This document shows, piece after piece, positions 34,159 through 46,279 of a stretch of 64,000 nt of DNA (the stretch's first letter is position 1; each line of letters begins with the position of its first letter). The notes beneath the pieces were generated by a model. The model was not told where the DNA came from. It made no database searches and saw only the letters and a list, made by a program, of their open reading frames with translations. Origin of the DNA: Neolentinus lepideus HHB14362 ss-1. Lineage: Eukaryota; Basidiomycota; Agaricomycetes; Gloeophyllales; Gloeophyllaceae. The translations under genes and the position numbers were made by a program. The stretch covers positions 281,415-345,414 of the forward strand of contig KV425581.1 in NCBI GenBank assembly GCA_001632425.1, given 5' to 3'.

Positions 34159-37100
34159 CTACTCTACATCAGTCTGTCCGTCAGAATCGGACTCTTCCGT
34201 CTCGGTCTCGGACTCCTGATCGGTAACAGTCCCACCGTCCTCTCGGACGGTATTGTCCAGTCTATGTGCCGTTGATGTACTGCGCTGGCGTTGAGCGACA
34301 GAAATGGCCATAGAAGAGCTCCGCGAGCCTAAACCTAGCGCATACAACCCAGACAGCCCCGACGTCGTCCTAGCCCGCGTGGGCGGGGGCTGACTTAGAC
34401 TGTGCGGGGCGCCAGGCCCACTTTGAGGAAAAGATACATGCGAAGGCATAGCTATACGTAGACCCAAGCTCGCAAAAGGATCGTGGGCGGCCTTGAGCTC
34501 GGGTGCCCGTCCGTTCGCTTGCAGGTGCGTGTACGACGAAGTATGGCGTAGACGTGGGGTGGTCATCACTGAGCCGAAGGTCGGTCCCGGACTGGACGGA
34601 CTCGGGGTAGCAACGTTCCCAAGTAGACCAGAAGTCCAAGAAGACCAGGTGGGTGATTTCTTCGCTGCCGACGCGTCCGGTGGCGTAGTCACGAGTTCAA
34701 GCTCATGCGTCGCCTTCTTGAGGATGGCAATGTCGTGCTGGAGATCCTCCAACTTCTTGCTAAACTGTTCTCGATCTTTGACTGCAGAGGACTTGCTTCC
34801 CTCGAGGAATTCTCGGATATTCGCCTCGACTGCGTCCCGCTCTTCTTGGTCTGGAATGGCACCTTGAACCGTCAACAGCGTTTCGTAGCCCCGTATCACT
34901 CTTTCTTCGTCAGCCAGGCGGATCTCGAGCTCAACGCGATTATCTTCGTTATAGTCATCAAGCCTTTGGAGCGCAGTCTGCAAGATAGGGAGGGAAGAAG
35001 AGGATGAGGAAGCCACCATAGACGAAGCAGAGGAGAGGGTAGACTTCAGTTCTTTTAGTGCTTGGTGGCATTCGCGGAACGCTCGCTGCAGATCATCGTA
35101 TCGATCTTTGACTTTGAGAAGTTCCGAAATTGCGGATTGTTCGAGTGTCGAAGACGGTAGCGGACACGGGACAGACACCTCGCTATAGTCAAGATGGATT
35201 TCAGTAACAAGTAAAGGTGAAGTGGATGTAGAAGCTGGATTAGCGGTTGGCGGGGTCACAGCAGGAGAAGGATTGATGGTGTCTGGAATGATGTCTTGCA
35301 TTTCTGAAGACGGGAACAGAACACCTTCAGTAGGCGCGGGGAATGCAACCGGAAGGTTTTCCGTCAATACAATGTCAGGTTCCTTGAGGACTGCGAGATC
35401 ACCAGACTTGGGCAGAGAAGGACTATGTTGGGCGCTCGGTGGTGTCTGCAAGAGGATAGATGATTGATCAGAAATGGACGAAGATGATACCAGTGTTGGC
35501 GTTTCTGATATCGCGTCGGAAGACCCAAAGATTTGCTCGACAGATGCCGCGCTATCTTCAGATGGAATGCTCGGTGCACCTGAAATAAAGACAGGCGAAG
35601 AGTTGATCATTCCATCCTGCTGTCGTGAATTGGGAATGTCAGTGACAGACGGTAGGGGCGTAAGTTTAGGCGTTGTTGGCGAGTCCAGATTGACTGAAGC
35701 GGGTGGAGATGTATCCGAACGTTCTTCTACCTGAGTTGCCACGCTTTCAGATTCATATCTCGACGGCAGAGGTGGCAAAGGTGGCGACACTGAGGGCTTT
35801 CTTTTAGTCCTTTGAACGAGCAAACCTCCATGCTCGTGCGTAGACTCAGCCACCTGTAAGAATTTCCTCTCTGCCTCCCACCGTTTCGCCATCTCCACCT
35901 GCAACTCCTTCACCAAATTATTCACCGCATCCTGTGCCGCCAGGATCCTTGCAACCGATGCTGGCACCATCTTCGCCACATCTGGCGTACCCTCGACCTC
36001 GTTTAACAGTGCCGCAACCGCCCTCAGAATCTTCTCAAACGCCCCCTCCACCTGACTGGGATCTGCAAGCGCCGTGCGCGCAAGCAGCTCCTGTGTCCGC
36101 CTCGACCATCGTCTCAGTCCCTCCATGATGGTCTCCTCTCGGCTGAGCAGCGCGAGCCGCAGGCTGACCTCGCGTCGGCGGCCGTACGTCTCGCGATAGA
36201 TGTCCTCGGATAGTTCGTCCAATGCGGTGCGCAGGCGGTCAGATTGGCGCTTCTCGTCGAGAAGAGACTTGCGTAGGGTTTGCATGTCGGAGTCCATAGA
36301 CGCAAGAGTAGCTGCATGTCGAGTTTTGAGGTTTGAGAGTGCATTTTGAAGGTTGTCCGTGGTGGATTGAGAGAATTTCCTGAGAGTACGGAGGTGAAAG
36401 TGAGTATATGCGCATATAAGCAAGTTACATCCCATACATATATCGTGAAACCACCTTGGCGGCAGCATTGTCGTCTGCTTTGAGTTGATCCAGTTGAGTT
36501 CGTGCTCTTGCCATACTATCACGGTCCTCTTGTCTACTTTTTTGTTCTGCTTGCAATTTCGCCTGCGCAATATTCAGCTGACCCCGCAGATTCTCAACTT
36601 CCGCCTCCAGCCTCTCAACCTCGCCATTATACTCAGCCATCAGCTTCTGCAGACCAGACTTCCCTTCTGACAGAGACTCTACCAGCGTCGTAGATGATCC
36701 TGAAGCGGCACTAGCGATGCTCGCACTGCCGTCGTCAGAGGCAATCCGTCTCGAAGTGGCAATGGAACTCTTCCTGCCTTCGAGGGAACGTACAAGGTCG
36801 GCGTATTCCTGCACCACAAGGTCGGTCATCTTCCTCTCTTCTTCCGCTACTCTGACTCTGCTCTCCAGTTCCCGCTCTCTGGCCTTGCCTTCTTCCTCGC
36901 GTGCTCGACCCTTCGCGGCAAGCTCATATGCAGCTTCCGCATCGTGCTTAGCCCGAGAAACTTCTCCAAGTGCATTCGATAACTGTGTGGTCCGTGTGAG
37001 AAGTGCTTCTTCGGTGTATGTGAGCTTGTCAGACAAGCGCCGCAACGATAGTGTGAGCTCGTTGACTTGAAGGGTTGCTGGGTGGGGAGAGATATCTGGG

Positions 37101-37434
37101 TGTGAACGGAGGACCGCAAGCTCTTCTCTCAATATTGCGTTCTCTCGTTCTAGAACATGGGTTCGCTCTAACGCATGTGACGTCTCCAGCGAATGCCGCT
37201 GAAGCTTGACCGACGATGCATGGGCTTCATGCTGGAATGCAAGCAGTCAGACATGATATACAGAGTTCCGTCAAATCCTCCAAGTGTGACATGGTCCATC
37301 TTATCACCCAGTAAAGTGGAACTCTCAAATAAATCGACGGAACCCACCTGATACCGACTGACCGCAGCACGCAAACTCGCTAATTCCAAGGCCAGAGGAT
37401 GGTCATCATTAATCTGCAATTCGATCGCGCTCAT
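34159..37434 (-). CDS. large coiled-coil protein with Ser/Pro-rich middle (function unknown)
   Basis: The ATG at 37434 starts MSAIELQINDDHPLALELAS; codons just upstream lack an ATG. After an intron the N-terminal ~350 residues are nearly all predicted coiled coil (LERTHVLERENAILREELAV, LRRLSDKLTYTEEALLTRT, ESRVRVAEEERK..). A second intron near 36371-36425 joins KFSQSTTDNLQNALSNL. Another helical block follows (GLRRWSRRTQELLARTALAD), then a long Ser/Pro/Thr-rich disordered part and a third coiled coil (VKDRYDDLQRAFRECHQALK). It ends with a Ser-rich basic region and a highly acidic tail. The two introns are consistent with one ~1,080-residue gene. It may be a scaffold or tether; I do not recognise a named orthologue. 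Confidence 0.8.
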
Positions 37435-37642
37435 GGCCACATTGTACGGTTGAAGGACCTTCTAGTCGAATCTGCACAATAAACCCAATCAGGCAAGAAA
37501 ATATTTCCTGGAAGTATGCACCCACCGGGAGCGGATTAGGGGCTAAAGATACCGATGAATGAAGCTGGGGTCGAGCGGTTCGCGCAGTTCGGGTCGGACA
37601 GCTTGCCTGCAAGTGCAGTGACGCCTGTCACGTCACGCTCAA

Positions 37643-38057
37643 ATGTCCCTTGTGCGTGCATTTCGACCGTTACGGAACGCGAGCCTGTGTCCTCGGTGCC
37701 AGGTGCGCTATGTTGGGTCCAAACCCATAGCAGCTTTCATCCAAAATACTGCTGAAGCAGAAGGTGAGTGTACTTGACTTTGTCCCTTGACAGAACTCGC
37801 CATGACATTGATGTTCTCATCTGTATGAAGCGAAATCTTCATGTCCACCAAACACGGTCTTGGCGGGAGTGAACTACTTGAAAGGCCAGCCGCCAGTGCT
37901 AGCTCTACCTGACGAGGAGTACCCGGATTGGCTATGGAAACTACTTGAGAAAAAGGAGCTCCCCGATGATGGTCCAGGAGGCAAGGCGGAGAAGGTTCGG
38001 TTAAGAAGAGAGAACAGGCAGCGTATACGGGAGCAAAACTTCTTAAAGACTCAATAA
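37643..38057 (+). CDS. MRPL37: mitochondrial large-subunit ribosomal protein mL54
   Basis: Two exons: 37643-37763 (phase 1) and 37831-38057. They encode 115 residues plus stop. Exon 1 is a basic, acid-poor leader (MSLVRAFRPLRNASLCPRCQ) suited to mitochondrial import. Exon 2 has the conserved SCPPNTVLAGVNYLKGQ and LPDEEYPDWLWKLL core, then a basic C-terminal helix (KVRLRRENRQRIREQNFLKT). The DEEYPxWLW motif is diagnostic for L54. The length is normal. The start lies 208 bp from the divergent coiled-coil gene. Confidence 0.92.
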
Positions 38058-38432
38058 CCGAGCGGTTCTACTTGTCATTGGCTTCTATGCATATGTAAGC
38101 TTACAGTCGCATGGAGTGGTGCTGCCGGAGACTGACTCGTGCTTTGACTAGTATGTCAGATGGAATACTAGATCGATCGCTGCCACCTCTAGCAACTTTG
38201 CTATGAGCCATTGTTCATGGTTGTGATGACTCGAGAGCTCACCGCGGCCCACAGCAAATACCCATCCGCGAGAGAGAGTAGCCAGGTCTTCCGTAACCGA
38301 GTCGAGCGTGTATGGGTGTCATTTTATTCGGGATAGATATAATGCATAATAGATCTCTGCATCAATCAAGACATCGGGCCGGTACTACACAGTACTAGTA
38401 ATACAAGATTCCATCAATGTAATATCTACCAA
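38058..38432. other. convergent intergenic region, no gene
   Basis: About 375 bp between the mL54 stop and the end of the oxidoreductase gene. No frame or repeat was recognised. Confidence 0.5.
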
Positions 38433-39925
38433 TTACAACTTCGCAAACCCTTCCCGACCATGCCTAATCCGAATCACCACCTTCCCGAAATGCGCGCCTG
38501 ACTCGATGAGGTCGAAACCTTCCTGCGCATTCTCTAGGCCGTCGATAGTATGCGATACCGCGGGAACGATGCGATGCTCCTCGAGGAACTTGGTGGCCTC
38601 AATGATGTCTTGATGCGAACCCATGGTGGATCCTAACAAAACTAAGAACTGACTGCTCTAACTCGATAACTGGAGGCACGTCACCTATCAGCTGCTGGTT
38701 TTTCAGCACTTCGCGCATCGTGAAGGAGATCTTCGGTACAGCGGTCCTGAAGAAGATTCATTAGAGGCGGTAAAATACTGCAGTATGCCATCCGCACATT
38801 CCATAGCAGACGACGCGCCCGCCAGCCCTGAGGATCTTGTTAGTTGCCGTCATGATCTCGCCACCTCCAGAGTCGATGACAACGTCCAGTAGTGGCTTTT
38901 CTTTAGACGAAGTCTTCAGATTTTTCGCAAGCCGCGAAACCCAATCCGCTAGTGAGAAGTCAGCCGACCATGCTACCCACGGAGTACGCAAGATTTGTCC
39001 ACACCATCTTTGTAAGAGAACCCAGCGGTGGCGCCCATCTTGATAGCGCTCTCAATTTTATCCTTGTTCCCACTGGTGACGAATACCTTCGCACCCTTCG
39101 CCAGGCATAATTGCATGGCAATGAGCGCGACGCCGCCGCCGATCCCTGTGATGAGCACGTTGTCGTCCTTCTTGACGCGGCCGTTCACGATGGCAGCTCT
39201 TGAAAGTGGTATATACGTATGTCGTGAGTGTGAGGTCATGGTTAGTGTGCAATGAACACAAACCTCCATGCAGTGGTGCCTGCGACAGGCCATGCGGACA
39301 GATGCTCGTCGTCGAGATGATCCGGGCTCAGCACAACTTGGTCGCGCTCCACGATCACGTATTCCGAGAAGGTGCCAAGGGGTGTTTTTGCCGACCCTCC
39401 AATGATCACAAGACTGACATCTTTTAGACCGGTATTAATGTTGGACAATGGCATGCATGCTCACTCTGGTGACTCAGGTGCTTCTGGATCGCTCTCCCAG
39501 CCTCGCATGGGCACGAGGAAGACCCGCTTGAACAGTAACGGGTCGTGCTCATCGGCAGCACCTACTACAGTGCCTAAAACAGCCCTGAAGTGTCAAAATT
39601 GTCCACAGACATAACATTCGCGCATACCAGCACCATCCGCACCGAAAGGACTGCCATCCCCGATGCCAGGATATTTTCCCAGCCGAATCCAGAGCTACAG
39701 TACGTAGGTCAGTCGCAAGCGTCTCCACATATAATGTGCATCCTCACTGACATCACGATAGTTAAATGAGACTGCGTTAATCTTCACCAGCACCTCTCCC
39801 TTCTTAAGCGGTCGCAGCGTCTGCTCCTCTAGTTTCGCGTCGTATAAGCGCGCACCTTTCGGCTGCGCTGACAGTGCTGGTCTCACCAGAAGTGCTCTTG
39901 TAGTCAGTGGAAGCTTTGGTGCCAT
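38433..39925 (-). CDS. MDR-family oxidoreductase (zinc-type ADH-like / quinone reductase)
   Basis: This is an NAD(P)-dependent medium-chain dehydrogenase/reductase. The ATG at 39925 begins MAPKLPLTTRALLVRPALS. The GroES-like domain shows PLKKGEVLVKINAVSFNYRD and a following LWIRLGKYPG exon. The catalytic domain continues with YVIVERDQVVLSPDHLDDEH, then WPVAGTTAWR. The Rossmann fold has ITGIGGGVALIAMQLCLAKG (GxGxxA/G-type loop), VTSGNKDKIESAIKMGA and VIDSGGGEIMTATNKILRAG. The end is HFGKVVIRIRHGREGFAKL with TAA at 38433-38435. The structural-zinc Cys cluster is not seen, which favours a zinc-free quinone-reductase-like member. Six to seven introns, about 375 residues. Substrate unknown. Confidence 0.88.
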
Positions 39926-40157
39926 CTCAGTCCGCGTCGAGGACAGTTCTGAGTCTCAAACGAGTGCATAGTCCACCGAGTGCGGGGTTCGGTATCATAT
40001 GATACAAAGCCCGGTAATTGCCAATTGCAAGCTTCCTTTTCCGTCGATTATAGCAGATCCAATTCGAGATCCATCTCTTCTGATTATCTCTTTCTTTCAG
40101 ACTACTTAGTACTTCTACTGCTGTTTCCACCTCTCCCAGCGCCTTTTCTCTAAGATA
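39926..40157. promoter_or_regulatory. divergent promoter MDR/TFC6
   Basis: A 232-bp region between two divergent starts. No TATA box recognised; it must serve both genes unless their untranslated regions overlap. Confidence 0.5.
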
Positions 40158-43092
40158 ATGGATCGTGAATTACGTCCGCGCAAAGCCCGTCCCAGTTATG
40201 CGGCTTTACTTGAACTCGAAGGCGACGAAACGCAGCGAGCGCAAGTCTTGGAAGAGCTTGAAGCGGACAGCGGGAGTGACTTTGCGCCTGAAATAGCCGT
40301 GGAGTCTGCAGTCGAGGATGACGAAGAGGAAGCCGACGAACTGGACGAGGAGGAAGGGGAGCTTGAAGAGAAAGAGGAATCTTTGCCTCCCGAACCGAAG
40401 CGTCAGAAGGGCAAAGGAAAAGATACTGGCACGAACATGACGGTGGAACAGCGTCCAAAAGCGACAGTGAAATTAACATCTGGTCTGTCTCGCCCATCGA
40501 ACAGGCAGATGCACGCTTTGCCAACGCCCAGTAGTAACCACCGCCACAGAGCCACGCCCATTTTCTGGAGGCAAGGTAAAGTGGAGAGGCTACTGAGTCC
40601 TCCAAAGCTCTTTACCTCTCCGCATGCTACTTCCGTACTGAGTTCTACTGCACACCCTGCCATTGCCTCTCGCATAGGGAAAGCATGGGGTTACAATGTC
40701 GGGCCAGGGCCTCTCTGGGATATGATGGAGGACAGGGCATGGTATAAAGAAGCTGTTGCGGACAAAGACAAGGAAGAAAATGAAAGGTATCGGAGACCAA
40801 GGGTGTATCGTGACCTCAAAACGCCGGGTGATATACAGATCCTGACTCGAGAGTATGTATATGCGTGTTTGAAATCTAGTTGTGTGTTCACTCAATTGAT
40901 CAGTCAAGCCTCCCTATACCTGCCATCCGATGTTGCTGCAACCGAAGAGGGGAATCTGAGACCTCCGCCGCCAGTGTCCTGCTCTTTCGGTCTCTTTGGA
41001 AAACAGACCAGGCGAGAGCTGAATATGTTCGACGCGTTGAGGATATGTGTGTCATATTCCATTCTCTTGTTGAACAAGGAACGAAATAGAATGTGATAGC
41101 AGAGTACATCCTTCGAAGCAAATCGCACGTCTTCGACGCCGGCGCGCCCGTGTGGGCCATAGACTGGTGCCCTCTCCATCCGGAAGAACGTCCTTGTAAG
41201 CACAAAACTTCAACACTTTCCCTGCCGTGCCTACACCGAATGTATCACCAGGTCGCGCAAACAAGCAATATCTCGCCGTCGGCCCCTTCCCATCCCGCTC
41301 ACACTCACCCGATATTGGCGCAAAAGTCGCCAGGCCCACGCACGCGTGCATACAAATATGGTCTCTCAGCCCGTCTTCGGAGGACGTTGAAATGTCTGAC
41401 GCTAACGAGGACGAGAACGAAGGCAGCGAACACGACACAGGGCAGATGAAGTGTGAGCTAGTGGTATGCATCGAGTCGGGACCGGCGCACGAGTTGAAGT
41501 GGTGTCCTCTTCCAGCACATGACAGCGTGAGTGGGTATATCCCTCGAAGTGGCCTATTGAATTTAATTGGCGCAGTTCCAGCAAAAGTGTGACGCAACGC
41601 GCAAGCTCGGATTGCTAGCAGGCACTTTCGACGATGGGTCTATGTCAATATATGTCATTCCAGATCCGGACGATATTCACTCTCAAGGCGATGACTCAGT
41701 TCACCCAAAATTCGGTGGGATCATTGTATAACGTCAACTCTTATTTTCTCCCGGCTGACACCGTCGCCTAGTCAAAATTCCGGAGCCCTTAGTCCGGATA
41801 GAACTTGAGGAAACTTCTTGCATGTCATTGGACTGGGCCAACAGCGAAGTATTAGCCATCGGGTGCACGAACGGTACGTTCTCAATGTATTCAACACGTT
41901 GCTGCTCAACCACACCACCAGGTTCGATCGCTGTCTACGATGTTGCCGAAGCTATCAACAGCGATATCCAATCGAGTGCGTCTAGTGTCCCTGGACATAC
42001 TGCACACTAATAACGATGTACCTCCTCACCCTAGACATCCTCCCCATATACTATATGTCAGTTCACCAGTCCGCGGTCCGGGGCCTCGCGTGGGTCCGCG
42101 CGCCGCTGTCCTCAGCCACAGGAACGCCACTGACATCCGAGGACCCCACCGTCCTTGCCAGCGGCGGGTATGACGGCCTCGAGTGCTTCACGGACATCCG
42201 AGACCCGCACGGCAACGTCTTCAACCGGACGCGAGGTCCGTATATACGTTTGGAATCTTGCAAGATTTTCCCTGACTTATCTCGCATTTTGTATGAGCGC
42301 AGACGTGATTAGTTGCGTGGCCAACTCTGTCTATGCCGGTGGTGCGATCACAATTGACCATGAGAATATCATCAAGGTCTTCCAGACGGCGCCGGCGATG
42401 CTTGGGCGCGGGCATATGTTTCTCGAGCCTGGTGGACCTGTCTGGGTGCGTTCTGTGTGCGTAATGGCTTGTTCATGCTCATTGTGTACGGGCAGAGTGT
42501 GGGCGTGTCCGACTATCACCCGCAGCTCGCGGTGGGGTGCGCGGATGGTGCCTGTTCGACGACGAATACACTTAGGCCTACAAGAAAAGGCGGCGCTGTG
42601 GTAGGTTTCTCAGTTGCTCCAATACCCTCGTCTGTCTTAAACCATGTCTGCAGCCGTTCTTCGTCTACAAAATCTACCAGATGGATTACAGTCGGAAAAC
42701 CGGGGAATACCGAATGCTCGAGAACTTCCTTCCCCAAGTAAGGAGAGACCAACGCAGTCAGTTAGAGACGAGACTGACGAATGATCTGTGGATCTGTGCA
42801 GGAGACGCAAGATAGGCCCTCGGCTACTCGGGCGAAGAAACAGGGGCAGACTGTAGAGGTCATGCCGGTGGGCACAGGCGCGTGGCCGGCGGAGGTGGGT
42901 GTGCACCGGACGGTCTGGAACAGTGGGAATGGGCTAGCGAATGCGCCGTTGTTGGCGTCTGCCACGGGTTCGGGCCTTTGTAGGGTCGACTGGCTTGTGG
43001 GCAGGTGGATGAAGGATAAGGTGCCGTATGGGGGGACGGAGGCAATGGCGGAGACAGTCGAGGTGGATGGGGATGAGGAGGATGAGGAGTGA
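40158..43092 (+). CDS. TFC6: transcription factor TFIIIC subunit 6 (tau-91 type), WD40
   Basis: This Pol III initiation factor subunit helps TFIIIC bind the B box. The ATG at 40158 starts MDRELRPRKARPSYAALLEL, followed by a very acidic stretch and a basic stretch. Then come the pre-propeller (RKARP, GPGPLWDMMEDRAWYKEA, YRDLKTPGDIQILTRE) and WD-like blades spread over about ten exons: VFDAGAPVWAIDWCPLHP, ECELVVCIESGPAHELKW..,  LGLLAGTFDDGSMSIYVIP, CMSLDWANSEVLAIGCTNGS, VHQSAVRGLAWVRAPL, LASGGYDGLECFTDIRDP, and PFFVYKIYQMDYSRKTGEYR. It ends in an acidic tail (VDGDEEDEE). Exon borders in 41600-42700 are approximate. The family call rests on architecture and the WDMMEDRAWYK and MDYSRKTGEYRM blocks. 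Confidence 0.85.
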
Positions 43093-43812
43093 TGTTTTAT
43101 TTTTCTGCTTATGATGGTACCTCCAATGAATAACATTTCCTCTAAGAAACAAATCGACACATGGGGATAATTGTTGGATACAAAATATACACTACACTGG
43201 GTCATTAGAAAAAATGTAGTGAATCACGATAACCGAAAGAATAATGACGTTTTGGTTCTACTGGCACAGATAAGTCGATGGTAAATGGCACCAGTATCAC
43301 AATAGACATCCTTTTCCCTCTGCCCGCGCCCGAGACGGTCTAGTAATGGAAAAGTAATTTAAAATTAAATTATGTCTTGAGGACCGCATCACCCTGTGTT
43401 GTGACGTAATCACTCCTAACCCGCACAACGGGTCATTTGTAAATTGTCCACTATTGTGTATGTGCTATGAGCTCTCATTTACTCCAGGACATCCTTAATG
43501 ATTTTACCCATCATACGAAATACTCGGTGAACTATTACGCACGGATATTGGCAACTCGCAACATGCTCGGTAAGACGAGCATATCAATAGTACTGTCTGT
43601 AGTCCTTGAGATATATCAGCTACCCTATTTACGAATTACTGGCCACCGTTGTAAAATCACTGAATAGAAAAAGAAAAATTACTCGTGGAGAAGCAAAATA
43701 TTACCTGGACAAAGAACATTGAACGGATTTCAGAAAAACGAGAAGCAAAGAAAGCCACGACGACTTGAGGCACTCAAGAATATACATATGTGGGCCAAGG
43801 TGATACAGACAT
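43093..43812. other. convergent intergenic region, no gene
   Basis: About 720 bp of AT-rich sequence between TFC6 and the APH-like gene. Short frames (for example 43467-43667) show no family resemblance. Confidence 0.55.
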
Positions 43813-45251
43813 TTACACGGAACTGGCAGCAAGCAGCAAGCAGAGTCTCTCTTCGTTTTGGTATTTCCCAAGAGCTGCTTCCCTCCATTCCCGCCACATT
43901 TTTTTGGGCTCGTCAGCACTCTCCCCATGCAACGTCGCCAGCAGTCCAGCAAATAGGTTGGGGAACCATTGTGTATCGTCAATTGGCCCAGCGATGCATT
44001 GCAAGAGGCGGTGCTGGACTCTCCCATTCCGGATGTGAGTCGCCAGATCATGACGCCCTTTCTCTTCCAAGACCTTCGCAAAGAACTTCTCACCGTCGCT
44101 AAGCTCGTTACTACCATCGTAGTAGGCTCCGATGTCTAGTAGGAAGAACGGTGCACAGAATGCTTCCACCTCACACGTCGTCTGCACCCACTCCCAGTCT
44201 ATTATACCCGTGATATTACCGTTGTCATCCACCAGTATATGGTCTCCTTTGTCATCCATGTGCCGGAGAAAGAATGGCGGTTGATCCCCAGATTGCAGCT
44301 GAGGGTATGTCGTAATATAATCAAGGAGAGACCGGTGGACGAGGTAAGCATCCACTGCATCATGGATGTAAGCCTCGCGACGGCTAATAAGATCCAGCTG
44401 TCGGTTGATGAATGCGACGCGATATTCGGTCGAGGACGAGAATGGCCCGAGGAGATCCAGTTCTCCGTCTCTGGTGTCCGTGGCATTTTCTGCCACAAGT
44501 GGCCCAATGGACTGATCATCGGGCTTTGTGAGGCAACCGATACAGTCAAACGAGTTTTCTTTCAGCTTAATAAATATGTCCGCCAGCTGACCGAGGAGCG
44601 CCAGTTTGCCCTTGTCATCCAGGCCATCTTAGTCCAGTGGCTTCCCGCTTAGTCTTTCCATAATGATATAGTTTATCCCAATCGCGTTCGGTCCATCAAC
44701 GACTCCGTAGTCGTATACATGTGGGACAGGAATCCCTGCATTGGACAGGTATTTGATGCTTGCAGCCTCGCTCAACACGATACGCTGCTGTAGCTTTGCA
44801 GAAGAAGAGCCAAGCTTCTGGCGACGAAGGCGGCAGATCCAAGAGACGCCGTCTTCGAATTGGATGTTGATGTGATAGTTCATTCCGCCCATAGCCGTAC
44901 GGGTATAGGCGGGATCGTAAGAGATTCCTTCAAGGGAGCACGGAATGCCTCCTCGCAGTGAACTCGCTCTGGTTTTCAATACCTCGGGGTGGAAACTGGA
45001 GAGCAGAGACCTGATCTCATGCTCCTCAGCTTGGTCGCCCGCGGACGTCCGTTTGTCTTCGTCAATCTTAAACAAGGGATTATCATCAGTCGCAAGGTCG
45101 TCCGTGTGGCGTTGAGATAGCTCACCGCTGAGGGGGTACAGGTGTTATTGTCGTGTGTGGCGCATAGCTGTCGCTTGCAAAGCCGGCAGGCACCGTCCTC
45201 GCGTACAGACGGCTGTGCACCGCTTGCGCAATCACAGGGACACAAAGACAT
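43813..45251 (-). pseudogene. aminoglycoside-phosphotransferase-like gene with Cys-rich N-terminus, interrupted by in-frame TAA
   Basis: This belongs to the APH/choline-kinase-fold family, very expanded in Agaricomycetes and of unknown substrate. The proposed ATG at 45251 gives a short Cys-rich segment (CPCDC.., CRLCKRQLCATH). A 59-nt intron (GTGAGC.. with CTGAT branch, ..TTTAAG) joins IDEDKRTSAGDQAEEHEIRS. The N-lobe follows (GGMNYHINIQFEDGVSWICR, IVLSEAASIKYLSNAGIPVP, GINYIIMERLSGKPLD), then TAA at 44629-44631. The same frame resumes at once with DDKGKLALLGQLADIF and runs to the C-lobe: PFFLRHMDDKGDHILVDDNG (Brenner motif, HxDxxxxNxL-like) and GIIDWEWVQT (Mg-binding Asp), ending at 43813. 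Apart from the stop the frame is undamaged. It could be a recent pseudogene, a sequence error, or a readthrough site. Confidence 0.78.
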
Positions 45252-46190
45252 TTGGAGAAGTAGGAGAGTGGAAAGGATGTAGGAGACGATGGGCAAATAT
45301 TTGGACTCCGGGTTTATCGAAAGAGTAACAAGACGCGCCCACAGTCTGGCTTGCCGGAACAAACCTTGTGTCGGTCACGTGAAAGAAGTCTACGCGTAGG
45401 TAGTCCTGTGGGTCCTTGCAGGTACATATAGTCTCCGCTCATCGATAAGGGGCTAGGAATATTACCATCAAATGGAAGAGAACCCGCACAGATATTTGCA
45501 CAAAAACGTCCAGTTTTGTTCCCGGGATCAAAAGCCAAAACCTCTGCCATAATAAATCTCGGCCGAGCGCATAACAGGATAGCTCGTAGTTCTTGCCGCG
45601 GGAAAAGATAAGGTTATGAAGAGAAGCAGTGAGTCAAACAGAACCGTTTCAAGTGCAACAGCAGCCGTTGATTGAAGATTCCAGCCACCTAGCTCCGTTA
45701 ATCATACTCATATATAGTCAACATCACAGCAAGATAAGGACCGAGTGCACAGAGCTGCAGGGTAGATTAACAGAGCAGAAACAAGGCCCAATGATGTAGT
45801 TAGGTCTCTGTTGTGCCAAGCACCGCAGGTACGCGACAGCTTCCACGGGTCCGAGGACTCGCGCGTTGGAGCGCCACACAAGACGGAGAACGGGGCAAGA
45901 TCAAAGCCACACGCCTCTGCTGCAGTACTGGGCAAAATTGAGATAAACGCTGCCGTTGGGGATCGTCGACTAGTCGAAGACGGGTTCGCTCTGAGGAGTT
46001 GCCTTGAAATGACGGCCACCTAAGCACGTAAATCAGAAAAAGGCAATGAGTAGAAAGCTTCTCACATGTCTGCAGCTGATGCGAGAACATGACTCGGTTT
46101 ACTTGAGGCTGCGCTCAAACCAGCAGACTAGCTGTGTTTGTATTGGCTACCACATACGTCTGGCATAGTGCCGCAAGGACCTGGAAGAGA
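45252..46190. other. intergenic, no convincing gene
   Basis: About 940 bp. An ATG-started 78-codon frame on the minus strand (45314-45550) could be an upstream exon of the APH-like gene or chance. No domain recognised. Confidence 0.4.
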
Positions 46191-46198
46191 TATAAAAG
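46191..46198 (+). promoter_or_regulatory. TATA box of the small Cys-rich gene
   Basis: TATAAAAG lies 82 nt upstream of the first start-stop element and 89 nt upstream of the coding ATG. The stretch between contains a pyrimidine/CA-rich leader, as in strongly expressed fungal genes. It is the clearest TATA element I found in a gene promoter in this window. Confidence 0.65.
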
Positions 46199-46271
46199 CC
46201 CTTCATTTCAAGCCACAGAGAAAAGACAACTCGCCGAACAGCACCCTTTCCCCACCACATCACACGTCCAC

Positions 46272-46277
46272 ATGTAA
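46272..46277 (+). promoter_or_regulatory. start-stop upstream ORF (ATG TAA)
   Basis: An ATG followed directly by TAA ends two nucleotides before the main ATG at 46280. Such minimal upstream ORFs can stall ribosomes or tune initiation; here the effect is inferred only from sequence. Confidence 0.5.
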
Positions 46278-46279
46278 AC

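Noticed and set aside
45314..45550. 78-codon minus-strand ATG frame as a separate gene
   Set aside because: No domain, no promoter signal, could be an upstream exon or chance; left unannotated as a gene.
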